A DNA stretch of 64,000 nucleotides, from contig CAZRRO010000012.1 in NCBI GenBank assembly GCA_964602595.1, positions 124,001 to 188,000 of the forward strand. The letters run 5' to 3'. Of the stretch, positions 1-7,560 are shown in pieces (positions within the stretch are counted from its first letter, which is position 1; each line of letters starts with the position of its first letter). The notes beneath the pieces are model-generated. The model made no database searches. It was given only the letters and a program-made list of their open reading frames with translations, and had not been told where the DNA came from. The position numbers were made by a program, and so were the translations under genes. Origin of the DNA: CAIWAH01 sp964602595. Its GTDB lineage: Bacteria > Verrucomicrobiota > Verrucomicrobiia > Limisphaerales > UBA9464.

Positions 1-1
1 T

Positions 2-283
2 CCGGGCGCACCTGCGCAACCCGCGCCGCCGGTTGTCGCGCTGCCCGACGCGGGCAAGGACAGCAAGAACAGCAAGGCCACTGCCGGGGTTCCCGAAAAA
101 TCGCTCAAGCCTGACCCTCAGGAAAAGCCTGACAAGCCCGTCGCCGAATGGCTGACCCCAGTCGAAGCCGCAGCGATCTTGAAAATCTCAGAATCCGACG
201 TCCTCAACGCGATCAGCAAAGGCGAGATCAAGGCCAAGAAGATCGGGCCGGTCTGGCGGATTCCGGCGAAGGAACTTCAGTGA
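2..283 (+). CDS. Helix-turn-helix DNA-binding protein, excisionase type (3' part only)
   Basis: The frame is open from the window edge to a TGA; the start lies upstream. The first 50 or so visible residues are rich in Pro, Lys and Asp and look like a flexible linker. The last 45 residues read as a small winged-helix domain of the excisionase/MerR-like class: a WLTPVEAAAILKIS segment, a recognition-helix region, then a KIGPVWRIPAKEL wing. Such domains bind DNA and occur both in phage excisionases and in chromosomal regulators. No integrase is visible, so a regulator with a linker-attached domain is as likely as an excisionase. The N-terminal domain is unknown. Confidence 0.7.
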   Translation, partial: PGAPAQPAPPVVALPDAGKDSKNSKATAGVPEKSLKPDPQEKPDKPVAEWLTPVEAAAILKISESDVLNAISKGEIKAKKIGPVWRIPAKELQ

Positions 284-307
284 TTCCGGCCCAGCCAATG
301 GCGCGAC

Positions 308-433
308 CTATGGATCGAGGAACCTGACCGGTATTGGGCTGCGAACCTTGTAATGCGGCCATGCGTCGAGGATCCAGGCCGCGGTCAACGGCAGTGCCAG
401 CAGCGCGATCACCGAAAGCAATGGCCGACTCAA
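308..433 (-). CDS. Possible 41-residue membrane peptide
   Basis: This short frame begins at a TTG and encodes one hydrophobic segment (LLSVIALLALPLTAAWIL) followed by a short polar tail. It lies just downstream of the permease gene. A stop codon directly precedes it in frame, so it is not a simple extension of the permease. It may be the remnant of a membrane protein or pure chance. The rest of the 261-base gap between the HTH gene and the permease holds nothing I can identify. Confidence 0.2.
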   Translation of the reverse strand: MSRPLLSVIALLALPLTAAWILDAWPHYKVRSPIPVRFLDP

Positions 434-544
434 CCGCAGGATTGCGGTCGGCTAGTTGAGCACCTCAGCCACAGCGATGCCCTGATCGCGGCCAAGCCCG
501 CCAGAAAGACAGGCACCCACCGCCCAGTTTGCTGGCGATGGGTT

Positions 545-1708
545 TCACTTCTTCCCAAACCGCACGTCCATCCACACGGCGAAGGCCAGCACGAGGCCAC
601 GGACGATGTATTTCAGCTCGGGCGACACGGCGAGCAGCGTCATGCCGTTGAGCAGGCTGGCCATGATCAGCGCGCCGAACAGCGCACCGAGCACCGAGCC
701 GCGTCCACCCTTCAGGCTCGTGCCGCCGATCACGCAGGCGGCGATGGCGTCTAGTTCCATCAAGTCGCCCACCGTCGTGGTCGAGTTGCCGATGTAGGCC
801 GTCTGCATGAAGCCGGTGATCGCCACGATGCCGCCCAGGATCGTGAAGGCGATGATCACGGTCTTGCCCACCGGCACGCCGGAGATGACCGCCGCCTCCT
901 CGTTGCCGCCGATGGCGTAGAGGTGCCGGCCGAACGGCGTGTGCCGCGTCAGCACATGCACGCCCGCCGCCACCGCGCACAGGATCACAAAGCTCTGCGG
1001 CACGCCCCGGAACTGATTACACACGAGCACGACCAGCGCGATGCCCTGCGCCGCGATGAAGGTCTTGAGGAAGGCGAGTTCGAAGTCTTCGACACGAGCG
1101 CCGATTGCGCGGCGACGGGCGCGGGCCCGGGTTTCGAGGAACACGAGCAAGGCCACGATGGCCGCGGCGAGCACCCAACCGGCGGCGGGCGTGAGGTAGT
1201 AGGTCGTCAGCAGGGAATACAGGTTGTCGCGTCCGTCGCGTGTGACGGGAACGGTATGGCTCTGGATCACGAGCCAGAAGGCGCCCTTGAAGGTGAGCAG
1301 TCCGCCCAACGTCGCGATGAAAGCCTGGATGCGGTTCCGCACGATGAACCAGCCGACGCCTGCATAGAGCAGCAGGCCAACGGCGAGGCTGAGCAGCAGT
1401 GCCGCGGGCGCGGACCAGCCGTGCTGGTTCACGAGCACGGCGGCGGTTCCGCCCATCAACCCCGCGCCCGCCCCAACGGACAGATCGGTGTGGCCCGGCA
1501 GCAGCACGAGGAGCACGCCGACGGCGAGTGTGGCCGTGACCGACAGTTCGATCATCAGCATGGACAGGTTGCGCGGGCTGAGGAACTGCGGCGACAGCAG
1601 CGCGAACAGGATCCAGATCAGCGCCAGCATGGCCGGCATGATCAGTTCGCGCGTCGTGGCGGCCGGCGTGCGCGGCGCGGCGGGCAGGGCAGGGGCGGTC
1701 GTGGTCAT
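545..1708 (-). CDS. xylH: Xylose-type sugar ABC transporter permease
   Basis: A 387-residue multi-spanning inner-membrane permease of the carbohydrate uptake transporter 2 family (RbsC/XylH). It forms the channel for a pentose-type sugar. The segment VLLVLLPGHTDLSVGAG closely matches XylH proteins, and about ten hydrophobic helices are visible. The chosen ATG begins MTTTAPALP; a longer reading adds 18 residues encoded by a repetitive leader, which I regard as untranslated. It belongs to the same minus-strand set as xylF and xylG but is separated from xylG by about 457 bases holding two repeat structures. The substrate is inferred from similarity to xylose systems; ribose or another pentose is possible. 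Confidence 0.85.
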   Translation of the reverse strand: MTTTAPALPAAPRTPAATTRELIMPAMLALIWILFALLSPQFLSPRNLSMLMIELSVTATLAVGVLLVLLPGHTDLSVGAGAGLMGGTAAVLVNQHGWSAPAALLLSLAVGLLLYAGVGWFIVRNRIQAFIATLGGLLTFKGAFWLVIQSHTVPVTRDGRDNLYSLLTTYYLTPAAGWVLAAAIVALLVFLETRARARRRAIGARVEDFELAFLKTFIAAQGIALVVLVCNQFRGVPQSFVILCAVAAGVHVLTRHTPFGRHLYAIGGNEEAAVISGVPVGKTVIIAFTILGGIVAITGFMQTAYIGNSTTTVGDLMELDAIAACVIGGTSLKGGRGSVLGALFGALIMASLLNGMTLLAVSPELKYIVRGLVLAFAVWMDVRFGKK

Positions 1709-1746
1709 GGCGATTTCACGAGGGGAGAAAGTGAGAAAGTGGGCGG

Positions 1747-1795
1747 GTGGGAAAGTGGGCAAGGCGACGAACGTCTCACCTGCTCACTTTCCCAC
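1747..1795. repeat. Inverted repeat in the xylH leader
   Basis: Two 14-base arms, at 1747-1760 (GTGGGAAAGTGGGC) and 1782-1795 (GCTCACTTTCCCAC), are inverted with one mismatch around a 21-base loop. They sit 39 bases upstream of the xylH start on the minus strand and could fold in the mRNA. No U-tract follows, so this is not a clear terminator. The surrounding sequence repeats the motif GTGGGAAAGTG and resembles the repetitive intergenic sequence seen elsewhere in the window. Confidence 0.55.
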
Positions 1796-1843
1796 CTGCT
1801 CACCTGCAAGGAAGGGTGAGCCTCCTTACGTTGGCATGATTGT

Positions 1844-2039
1844 CCCGCCCTCACCCTGGCCCTGTCCCCCGAGGAGAGGGGATGGCGGACCTGCGTCGGG
1901 GGGCACCACAGCCCTGGGTGACTAGGACTGCGCGGCGGTGAGCTGGAGCGAAGGGCAGACTTGGTGGAGTTGTCTGGCGGCGAAACGTTCTCCCTCTCCG
2001 CCCGCCCTAGCGGGGGGAGAGGGCCGGGGTGAGGTGGGC
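1844..2039. repeat. MITE-like inverted-ended repeat, copy C (intergenic)
   Basis: About 196 bases bounded by CCCGCCCTCACCCTGGCCCT on the left and GGGCCGGGGTGAGGTGGGCG on the right, which are imperfect inverted copies. The interior shares GGACTGCGC(A/G)GCG with the two copies at 42718-42918 and 43450-43653. This copy is the most diverged and lies between xylG and xylH. It has no coding capacity of its own. Together with the xylH leader repeat it fills most of the 457-base gap between xylG and xylH. Confidence 0.7.
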
Positions 2040-2165
2040 GCTGAGGAGACGTCGACGCTGCTTCGGGCCAGGAAGCTCTACCGGAACGGGAAGCGATCCG
2101 GTTCCGCTTTTGAAAATGAGCCTCCTCTCGTCGGCTGCTACGAGGGAGGGCTGGATGGTGGCAGT

Positions 2166-3779
2166 TCATCGCGAGACGGTGCTTTCGTTCCCCATTGCCG
2201 CGGCCATCAGGGCTTCCTGGTTGAACTGCTCGCGGGTGAATTCGCCGCCGATCCGGCCTTCGTGGAGCATCACGATGCGGTCGCTCATGCCCATGAGTTC
2301 GGGCAGTTCGCTGGAGACCAGCACCACAGCCTTGCCCTGTGCGGTGAGGTCGTTGATGAGGTGATAGACCTCCAGCTTCGCACCGACATCAATGCCGCGG
2401 GTCGGCTCGTCGAGGAACACGACCTTGGGTTCGGTCATGAGCGCCTTGCCGAGCACGACCTTCTGCTGGTTGCCACCGGAGAGCCCTCCGACGGTGGTTT
2501 CGAGGCCGGGCGCCTTGATGCGGAGGGCGTCAAAGAAGCGGCGGTTGGCCGGTGCCACCGCAGTCTCGTCGAGGAAGACGCCGGGATTGAGCCGGTCGAG
2601 CGACGAGAGTGACAGGTTGAAGCCGATGGGCTGTTCCAGGTGCAATCCAAGCCGTTTGCGATCCTCAGTCACGAGCACGAGGCCGCGCCGGATGGATTCG
2701 CGAGGGTTGGGCTCGGGATATTCGTGGCCACCAAGCGCGACTTCGCCGTTTTGGCGAACGCCCCAGGCGCCAAACAGGTGCTGGAGCAGTTCCGAACGGC
2801 CCGCGCCCATGAGCCCGCCGATGCCGAGGACTTCTCCCGCGGCGACTGCGAACGAGATGTCGTGTAGGCGCGGAGCCGAATCGGCGTCGGGTGAGACGGA
2901 GAGATCGCAGACGGAGAGCAGAGGAGTGTCCGTTGAGGAAGACCGCTCAGCTGCGGCTCCGGCGGGCAGGCTGGCAGCCTGCCCTACGGTGCCGGGCTGG
3001 CAGCCCGGCCCACTAGCGGGGCGAGCCCCCTGCTGCCGCGGGAACAGGTCCTTGATCTCCCGCCCAACCATGTGGCGGATGATCGTCGGGATGTCCGCCT
3101 CGGCGGCGGGCAGCGTGGTGATGCTCGCGCCGTCACGCAGCACGGTGATGCGGTCGGCGATGGACTTCACCTCGCCGAGCTTGTGGGAAATGTAGATGCA
3201 CGCGACGCCAGCAGCGCGGAGTTCACCAAGGATGCGGAGAAGGATGGCGACTTCGCTCTCGGCCAGCGCGGCGGTCGGTTCGTCGAGGATCAGGATCCGT
3301 GACTGTTTGCCGAGCGCCTTCACGATCTCGACGAGCTGCTTCTGGCCGACGCCGAGTTCGCGCACGGGCGTGTCGGGATCGAGTTCGATGCGGAACTTGG
3401 CGAGCAGGGACGCGGCGTCGGCGTAGGCACGGTCCCAGTCCACCCAAGGTCCGCGGCGGCGTTCGGCCCCGAGGAAGATGTTCTCGGCCACGCTCATCTC
3501 CTCCACGAGCGCGAGTTCCTGATAGATCACCGCGAGGCCCGCCGCCTCGGCGTCGCGCAGGGAACGGAACTCGGCCCGTTTCCCGTCCACGAGGATTTCG
3601 CCCTCGTAACTGCCGAACGGGTGAATGCCCGACAGCGTCTTGATGAGCGTGGACTTGCCCGCACCGTTCTCGCCGCACAACGCGTGGATCTCGCCCGGCC
3701 GCAGGTCAAACGACACGTCGCGCAACGCGACCACGCCGGGGAACGATTTGGTCAGATGCCTGGCTTCGAGGAGGTTCAT
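2166..3779 (-). CDS. xylG: Xylose-type sugar ABC transporter ATP-binding protein
   Basis: A 537-residue tandem ATPase of the XylG/RbsA/MglA family that powers sugar uptake at the inner membrane. The first domain shows a Walker A (CGENGAGKSTLIK, about residue 36) and Walker B (ILILDEPTA). The second shows GLMGAGRSELL and a signature LSGGNQQKV followed by VVFLDEPTRGID, the degenerate second-domain pattern typical of this family. Residues about 250-283, between the two domains, are extra and are encoded by a pair of GC-rich palindromes. It follows the CxxC gene by 24 bases and precedes xylH on the same strand. Confidence 0.9.
   Translation of the reverse strand: MNLLEARHLTKSFPGVVALRDVSFDLRPGEIHALCGENGAGKSTLIKTLSGIHPFGSYEGEILVDGKRAEFRSLRDAEAAGLAVIYQELALVEEMSVAENIFLGAERRRGPWVDWDRAYADAASLLAKFRIELDPDTPVRELGVGQKQLVEIVKALGKQSRILILDEPTAALAESEVAILLRILGELRAAGVACIYISHKLGEVKSIADRITVLRDGASITTLPAAEADIPTIIRHMVGREIKDLFPRQQGARPASGPGCQPGTVGQAASLPAGAAAERSSSTDTPLLSVCDLSVSPDADSAPRLHDISFAVAAGEVLGIGGLMGAGRSELLQHLFGAWGVRQNGEVALGGHEYPEPNPRESIRRGLVLVTEDRKRLGLHLEQPIGFNLSLSSLDRLNPGVFLDETAVAPANRRFFDALRIKAPGLETTVGGLSGGNQQKVVLGKALMTEPKVVFLDEPTRGIDVGAKLEVYHLINDLTAQGKAVVLVSSELPELMGMSDRIVMLHEGRIGGEFTREQFNQEALMAAAMGNESTVSR
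2964..3009. repeat. Double palindrome inside xylG
   Basis: Two adjacent near-perfect palindromes share the same centre: GGGCAGGCTGGCAGCCTGCC and the next base at 2964-2984, and GCCGGGCTGGCAGCCCGGC at 2991-3009. They are translated as a Gly/Pro/Ala-rich stretch containing QAASLPAG in the linker between the two ATPase domains. I recall peptides of this type recurring across verrucomicrobial proteins, which would make it a dispersed palindromic element; only one copy is present in this window. Confidence 0.75.
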
Positions 3780-3803
3780 CGGAGAGAGCGGCGTGGTTAA
3801 ACT

Positions 3804-4532
3804 CTAAAGGAAAACCTGCGACCCCTTGGGGCGCTTTACCAAATTTCCTAACGAATCGAGTTTCAACGTGGCCCATACTTCATCGGTGAACAATTGGTCA
3901 CAGAATCCACCCTTGATCCCGTGCTCTTTGAGGGCGTGGACAACGGGTTCGGTCAAAAGCGGCATCCGGTCGAATGCTGTGCAGGGCCAACTCTTTTGGT
4001 GCGTGAATAGCGTGACCGCTTCAGTTGGGGGAGTGATATCGGAAATCCGATCAATATCCATACCGCCAAACTCCAAGCGTCCACATTCTGGACAAGTGTT
4101 GCCACCGCCTCCATACGCACTGTCAGCCACTCTGACCGCGGTGGTTATTTTCAAGGCGTGCCAGCCGCTCTGGCCCAGTGCCTTGGTTTCGTAGCCGCTG
4201 GTGTTGACTGAACGGAGTGCGGCCAAAAAGCGGTCGTTGACCACAAAGATCCGGTCAGTGCTGTGCCCGAAGTCGCCCTTGATCCTGATTTTCACGTCGC
4301 CGTCGAATCCCTCGTCGAACACCGCATAACCGTCGAAGCGGCGACACAGGCCGCAGCGAAACCGGGAATAACGGGGCTTAAAGCGCAACCCGGACGGAAC
4401 GGGCGCACCTAACAGTTGGTGCACGACTTTCGGAACCTCGGGCGGCCTGGCGCGGGGCTTCGCCTTTTCTTCCGTGATCAGGACCCAGCTGTGGCGAGCT
4501 TGGTCGTTTCCCCAAAGCGTGTAGTAGTTCAT
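3804..4532 (-). CDS. Hypothetical protein with two CxxC motifs, possibly SitI6/double-CXXCG-like
   Basis: A 242-residue soluble protein with no signal peptide. A CGLC motif lies near residue 60 and CPECGR near residue 150, consistent with one zinc site formed by two knuckles. The layout (N-terminal knuckle, middle all-beta segment, second CxxCG, then a segment ending in a hydrophobic ALKEHGIKGG helix) resembles the Myxococcus double-CXXCG family, which includes SitI6 immunity proteins. This is from memory and the similarity is weak. Its neighbours are xylF and xylG, so it interrupts a transporter operon; no toxin gene lies beside it. Its function is unknown. Confidence 0.6.
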   Translation of the reverse strand: MNYYTLWGNDQARHSWVLITEEKAKPRARPPEVPKVVHQLLGAPVPSGLRFKPRYSRFRCGLCRRFDGYAVFDEGFDGDVKIRIKGDFGHSTDRIFVVNDRFLAALRSVNTSGYETKALGQSGWHALKITTAVRVADSAYGGGGNTCPECGRLEFGGMDIDRISDITPPTEAVTLFTHQKSWPCTAFDRMPLLTEPVVHALKEHGIKGGFCDQLFTDEVWATLKLDSLGNLVKRPKGSQVFL

Positions 4533-4602
4533 GTCCGGGTTTCAGGAGTCCGACAGATTGCGAACCGCACGCTCGTTGGCGTTGGCGCAACTTGCGGATG
4601 AC

Positions 4603-5649
4603 CTACCTCAAATCTTCGGCCTTGTGGAAGCCGTCCTTCACTACGGTGTCCTGCATGTTCGCCTTATCCACGGAGACGACGTCTTCCAGGATGCTGGGCA
4701 CTTTCTTGAAGCCGTTTTCCACGACGCCGTTGGCGACGAGCACCTGGCGCTTGCCAAGGGCGACGGCGGCTTCCGCGGCGCGGTCGGCGAGCTTTGAAAG
4801 CGGCTTGTAGATGGTCATGGTCTGCGTGCCACGCAGGATGCGCTGACAGGCGGCGAGTTCGGCGTCCTGGCCGGTGACGAGCACCTTGCCGGCGAGGCCT
4901 TCCTCGGTGAGCGCCTGGATCGCGCCGCCGGCGGTGCCGTCGTTGGACGCGAGCACGCCGTCGAGTTCACGGCCCTTGGCGGTGATGGCGGCGTTCATGA
5001 TCTTCTTGGCGTTCTCAGGCTTCCAATCCACGCACCAATCCTCGAACAGCACCTCGATCTGCCCGCTGGCGATGAGCGGGTTGAGGATGTTGTCCTGGCC
5101 GAGCTTGAAGAGGGCGGCGTTGTTGTCGGTCTTCGAGCCGTAGATGCGGACGATGCGGGCCTTCTTGCCGCGAAGCTGGTTCACGAGATAGCGCGCCTGT
5201 TCCTCACCGACACGCACGTTGTCGAAGCTCAGGTAGAGGTCCACGTCGGAATCGCGGATCAGGCGGTCGTAGCTGATCACGGGCACGCCGGCCTGCTTGG
5301 CGGCGGCGACGGCCTTGGCCATGGCCTCGCCGTTGTGCGGGACGATCACCAGCACGTCGATGCCGCGCGTGAGCAGCGCCTCGCAGTCCTGCATCTGGCG
5401 GGCGTCGTCGGAGTTGGCGGACGACGCGAAGACTTCCGCGCCGAGTTCGGTGGCCTTGGCGGTGAAGCGGTCGCGGTCGCGCTGCCAGCGTTCCTCCTTG
5501 AGCGTGTCCAGCGAGAGGCCAATGCGGAGCTTGCCGCCGGGCTTGGCGGCGCCGCCAGCTTCGGCGGTGGTGCCGCGGCGGGAAACCACCACGCCGAGGA
5601 GGACGCTGAGGATAAGCGAACCGGTAACGAGCAGGAGACGCGGATTCAT
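4603..5649 (-). CDS. xylF: Xylose-type sugar ABC transporter substrate-binding protein
   Basis: A 348-residue periplasmic binding protein of the XylF/RbsB type. It starts with a hydrophobic N-terminal segment (LLLVTGSLILSVLLGVVV) that acts as a signal or anchor. The mature part shows IGLSLDTLKEERW, PVISYDRLI, DLYLSFDNVRVGE and VLVTGQDAELAACQ, all positions that match xylose-binding proteins. It is the first gene of the minus-strand transporter set. I chose the ATG at MNPRLLL because upstream in-frame residues are low-complexity and run into the divergent TPR gene. The 135 bases between this start and the GTG at 5785 must carry the promoters of both genes. Confidence 0.87.
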   Translation of the reverse strand: MNPRLLLVTGSLILSVLLGVVVSRRGTTAEAGGAAKPGGKLRIGLSLDTLKEERWQRDRDRFTAKATELGAEVFASSANSDDARQMQDCEALLTRGIDVLVIVPHNGEAMAKAVAAAKQAGVPVISYDRLIRDSDVDLYLSFDNVRVGEEQARYLVNQLRGKKARIVRIYGSKTDNNAALFKLGQDNILNPLIASGQIEVLFEDWCVDWKPENAKKIMNAAITAKGRELDGVLASNDGTAGGAIQALTEEGLAGKVLVTGQDAELAACQRILRGTQTMTIYKPLSKLADRAAEAAVALGKRQVLVANGVVENGFKKVPSILEDVVSVDKANMQDTVVKDGFHKAEDLR

Positions 5650-5784
5650 GTCGCGAAAGAGATCGGGAACACCGGTAGGAAACGGCCTGGCCGGCGACGC
5701 GGCAAAGCCAAAAGCACGGCGAGCCACCCTCGGAACCCGTGGCGGCGCCTTGAAATTGGCCGGGCGCTGCCGGAAGGTCCGTCT

Positions 5785-7560
5785 GTGCCAGCCACGGTTA
5801 CCCCCAAGCCGAATGCCGATCCGCGCCGCCAAACGTCCCGGCGGGCGGAAAAGGCGGCGCGTTTCGCCCGTCGGATGATCGGGCTTGCCTTGCTGATCCT
5901 CGTGGTTGCGCTGGGCGCTTTGGCGTGGAATTCCCGGGGCCGGGCGATTTACCAGCGCTGGCATCGCGACCAGCAACTGAACGCGGCGGATGCGGCGTTA
6001 CGCGCCAGCAATTACGAGGAAGCCGCCCGGCTTGCGCGGGAGGTAGGCGCGGTGGACAACCGTAGCCTGCGGGCGGCCCGGGTTGCCGCGGAATCCCTGC
6101 AACGGTTGGGCCTCGTTGATTCGGTGCGGTGGTGGCGCCGGGTTGCGGACCTGAGCCGGTATGATGCGGATTCCGTGACCCAGTGGGCGAATGCCGCGCT
6201 GCAGTTTGATGACCTGCGCTCCGCCTACTCCGCCTTGCGCCAGTTCCCGCGCGGCACCGACACGGCGGCCTACCATGACATTGCCGGCCGGATCGCCCTG
6301 AACCGCAATGACCGCGACAAGGCGCGGTTTCACCTGAAACGGGCGTTGGAGAAATCGCCGGCGGACCCCGAGATTGAAGCCCGCTTTGCGGAAGCCCACC
6401 TGGACTCACCCGATGCGGCGGAGCGGCGGCGTTCGGTGGAGTTGCTGGAGCGATTGGCCGCCGGTTCCCGCAGTCCGCGAGCCTTAAGCACGTTGACCCG
6501 GGAAGCCTTGGGTCGGGGCGATACCGAACGCGCCGGGCAATTTAGCGCGCAATTGCTGGCGCTCCCCAACCTGACCTTCGGCGATCGGCTCGTGCATCTG
6601 TCGGTGTTGCACCGGGGCAAGTCCGACAGTTTCGAGGCGGAATTTGTGCGGATGCGGAACGAAGCGGTGGCGGAGCCCGCGCTGTTGGTGCGTTGGCTGG
6701 GGTGGATGACCGAGGAAGGAATGGCGGAAGACGCGTTGCGGTGGTTCCAGACACTGCCGGCGGAGCAGCAGAACCAGTCGGTTGTGATGTCGGCGGCGGC
6801 CGACCTGCACGTGGCCCTGGCCGACTGGAAGGGGCTGCGGGAATGGGTCTTCAATGCGAATTGGGCGGAACTGGAGATCCAACGGATGGCTTTCGAGGCG
6901 CTCGCCTTCAGCCGGCTGGAAACAGGGGGGCCGGGCGCGGCCGAGGGTTCGTGGCGCAAGGCGTTGCGGGAAGCCAATGGCCAGGCGCAGCATTTGCACT
7001 GGCTGGCAGGGCGGGCGGAGACGTGGGAATTGTTTTCCGCCGCGGACGCGACGCTCTGGATGATGGTCCAGAAGGATGTGGACGCCGACGGCTCGTTGGA
7101 ACGCCTCGCGGCAATTTACCGCCGACTGGGGCAGGCGGACGGACTGCTCAAGGTGGCCAAACGACAACTCGAACTTCACCCCCGCGATCCGGCTTTCGAG
7201 GCGGACGTCCTCTACTTCAGCGCGCTCCTCCAGATCGAAACCCTGCAGATGCGCCCGCTAGCGGAACGAGTTGAGTCGCGGATGACCGAATCGCCAGCCG
7301 CCGCGGTCGCGGTGGCCATGTTCAAGGCGCGGGCCAACCAATCGGAGGCCGGACTGCGGATTCTCCAAGGATTGCCGGCAACGGAGCTGGCGCCGCCGGC
7401 GCGGCGGGCCTTGTTGACGTTGCTGTTGGCGCAGGACAGCGACCGGGCGGCAGCCCGGGCAGAGCTTGAAACGGCGGATCGCGCGGGCCTCCTCCCGGAA
7501 GAAGCGCAGATGCTCGTGGAAGCCCGGGCGCTCACGCGCCTCGACAAACGGGCTCGCTGA
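5785..7560 (+). CDS. Membrane-anchored TPR-type protein
   Basis: A 591-residue protein with a basic N-terminus, one membrane helix (MIGLALLILVVALGALAW, about residues 31-48) and a long helical region of degenerate tetratricopeptide repeats (for example AADAALRASNYEEAARLAREV). The GTG start is favoured because GGAAGG lies seven bases before it; an ATG 30 codons further in lacks such a site and would remove the positive N-terminus. Similar architecture (anchor plus TPR) is seen in the protein at 30493-32238. The bulk probably faces the periplasm and binds other proteins. It is transcribed divergently from xylF, and its stop codon touches that of the next gene. Confidence 0.75.
   Translation: MPATVTPKPNADPRRQTSRRAEKAARFARRMIGLALLILVVALGALAWNSRGRAIYQRWHRDQQLNAADAALRASNYEEAARLAREVGAVDNRSLRAARVAAESLQRLGLVDSVRWWRRVADLSRYDADSVTQWANAALQFDDLRSAYSALRQFPRGTDTAAYHDIAGRIALNRNDRDKARFHLKRALEKSPADPEIEARFAEAHLDSPDAAERRRSVELLERLAAGSRSPRALSTLTREALGRGDTERAGQFSAQLLALPNLTFGDRLVHLSVLHRGKSDSFEAEFVRMRNEAVAEPALLVRWLGWMTEEGMAEDALRWFQTLPAEQQNQSVVMSAAADLHVALADWKGLREWVFNANWAELEIQRMAFEALAFSRLETGGPGAAEGSWRKALREANGQAQHLHWLAGRAETWELFSAADATLWMMVQKDVDADGSLERLAAIYRRLGQADGLLKVAKRQLELHPRDPAFEADVLYFSALLQIETLQMRPLAERVESRMTESPAAAVAVAMFKARANQSEAGLRILQGLPATELAPPARRALLTLLLAQDSDRAAARAELETADRAGLLPEEAQMLVEARALTRLDKRAR

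Noticed and set aside
284..544. tRNA or small RNA gene in the gap near the left end
   Set aside because: No cloverleaf or conserved loop could be drawn; only a weak 41-residue hydrophobic frame is present.
1705..2169. A 154-residue minus-strand frame over the xylH leader and repeat copy C
   Set aside because: It consists of translated repeat and leader sequence (HPGPLPPLG-type runs) and shows no domain.
5335..5784. N-terminal extension of the plus-strand TPR gene into xylF
   Set aside because: The added residues overlap xylF in full and have no protein character; the GTG at 5785 has a ribosome-binding site.
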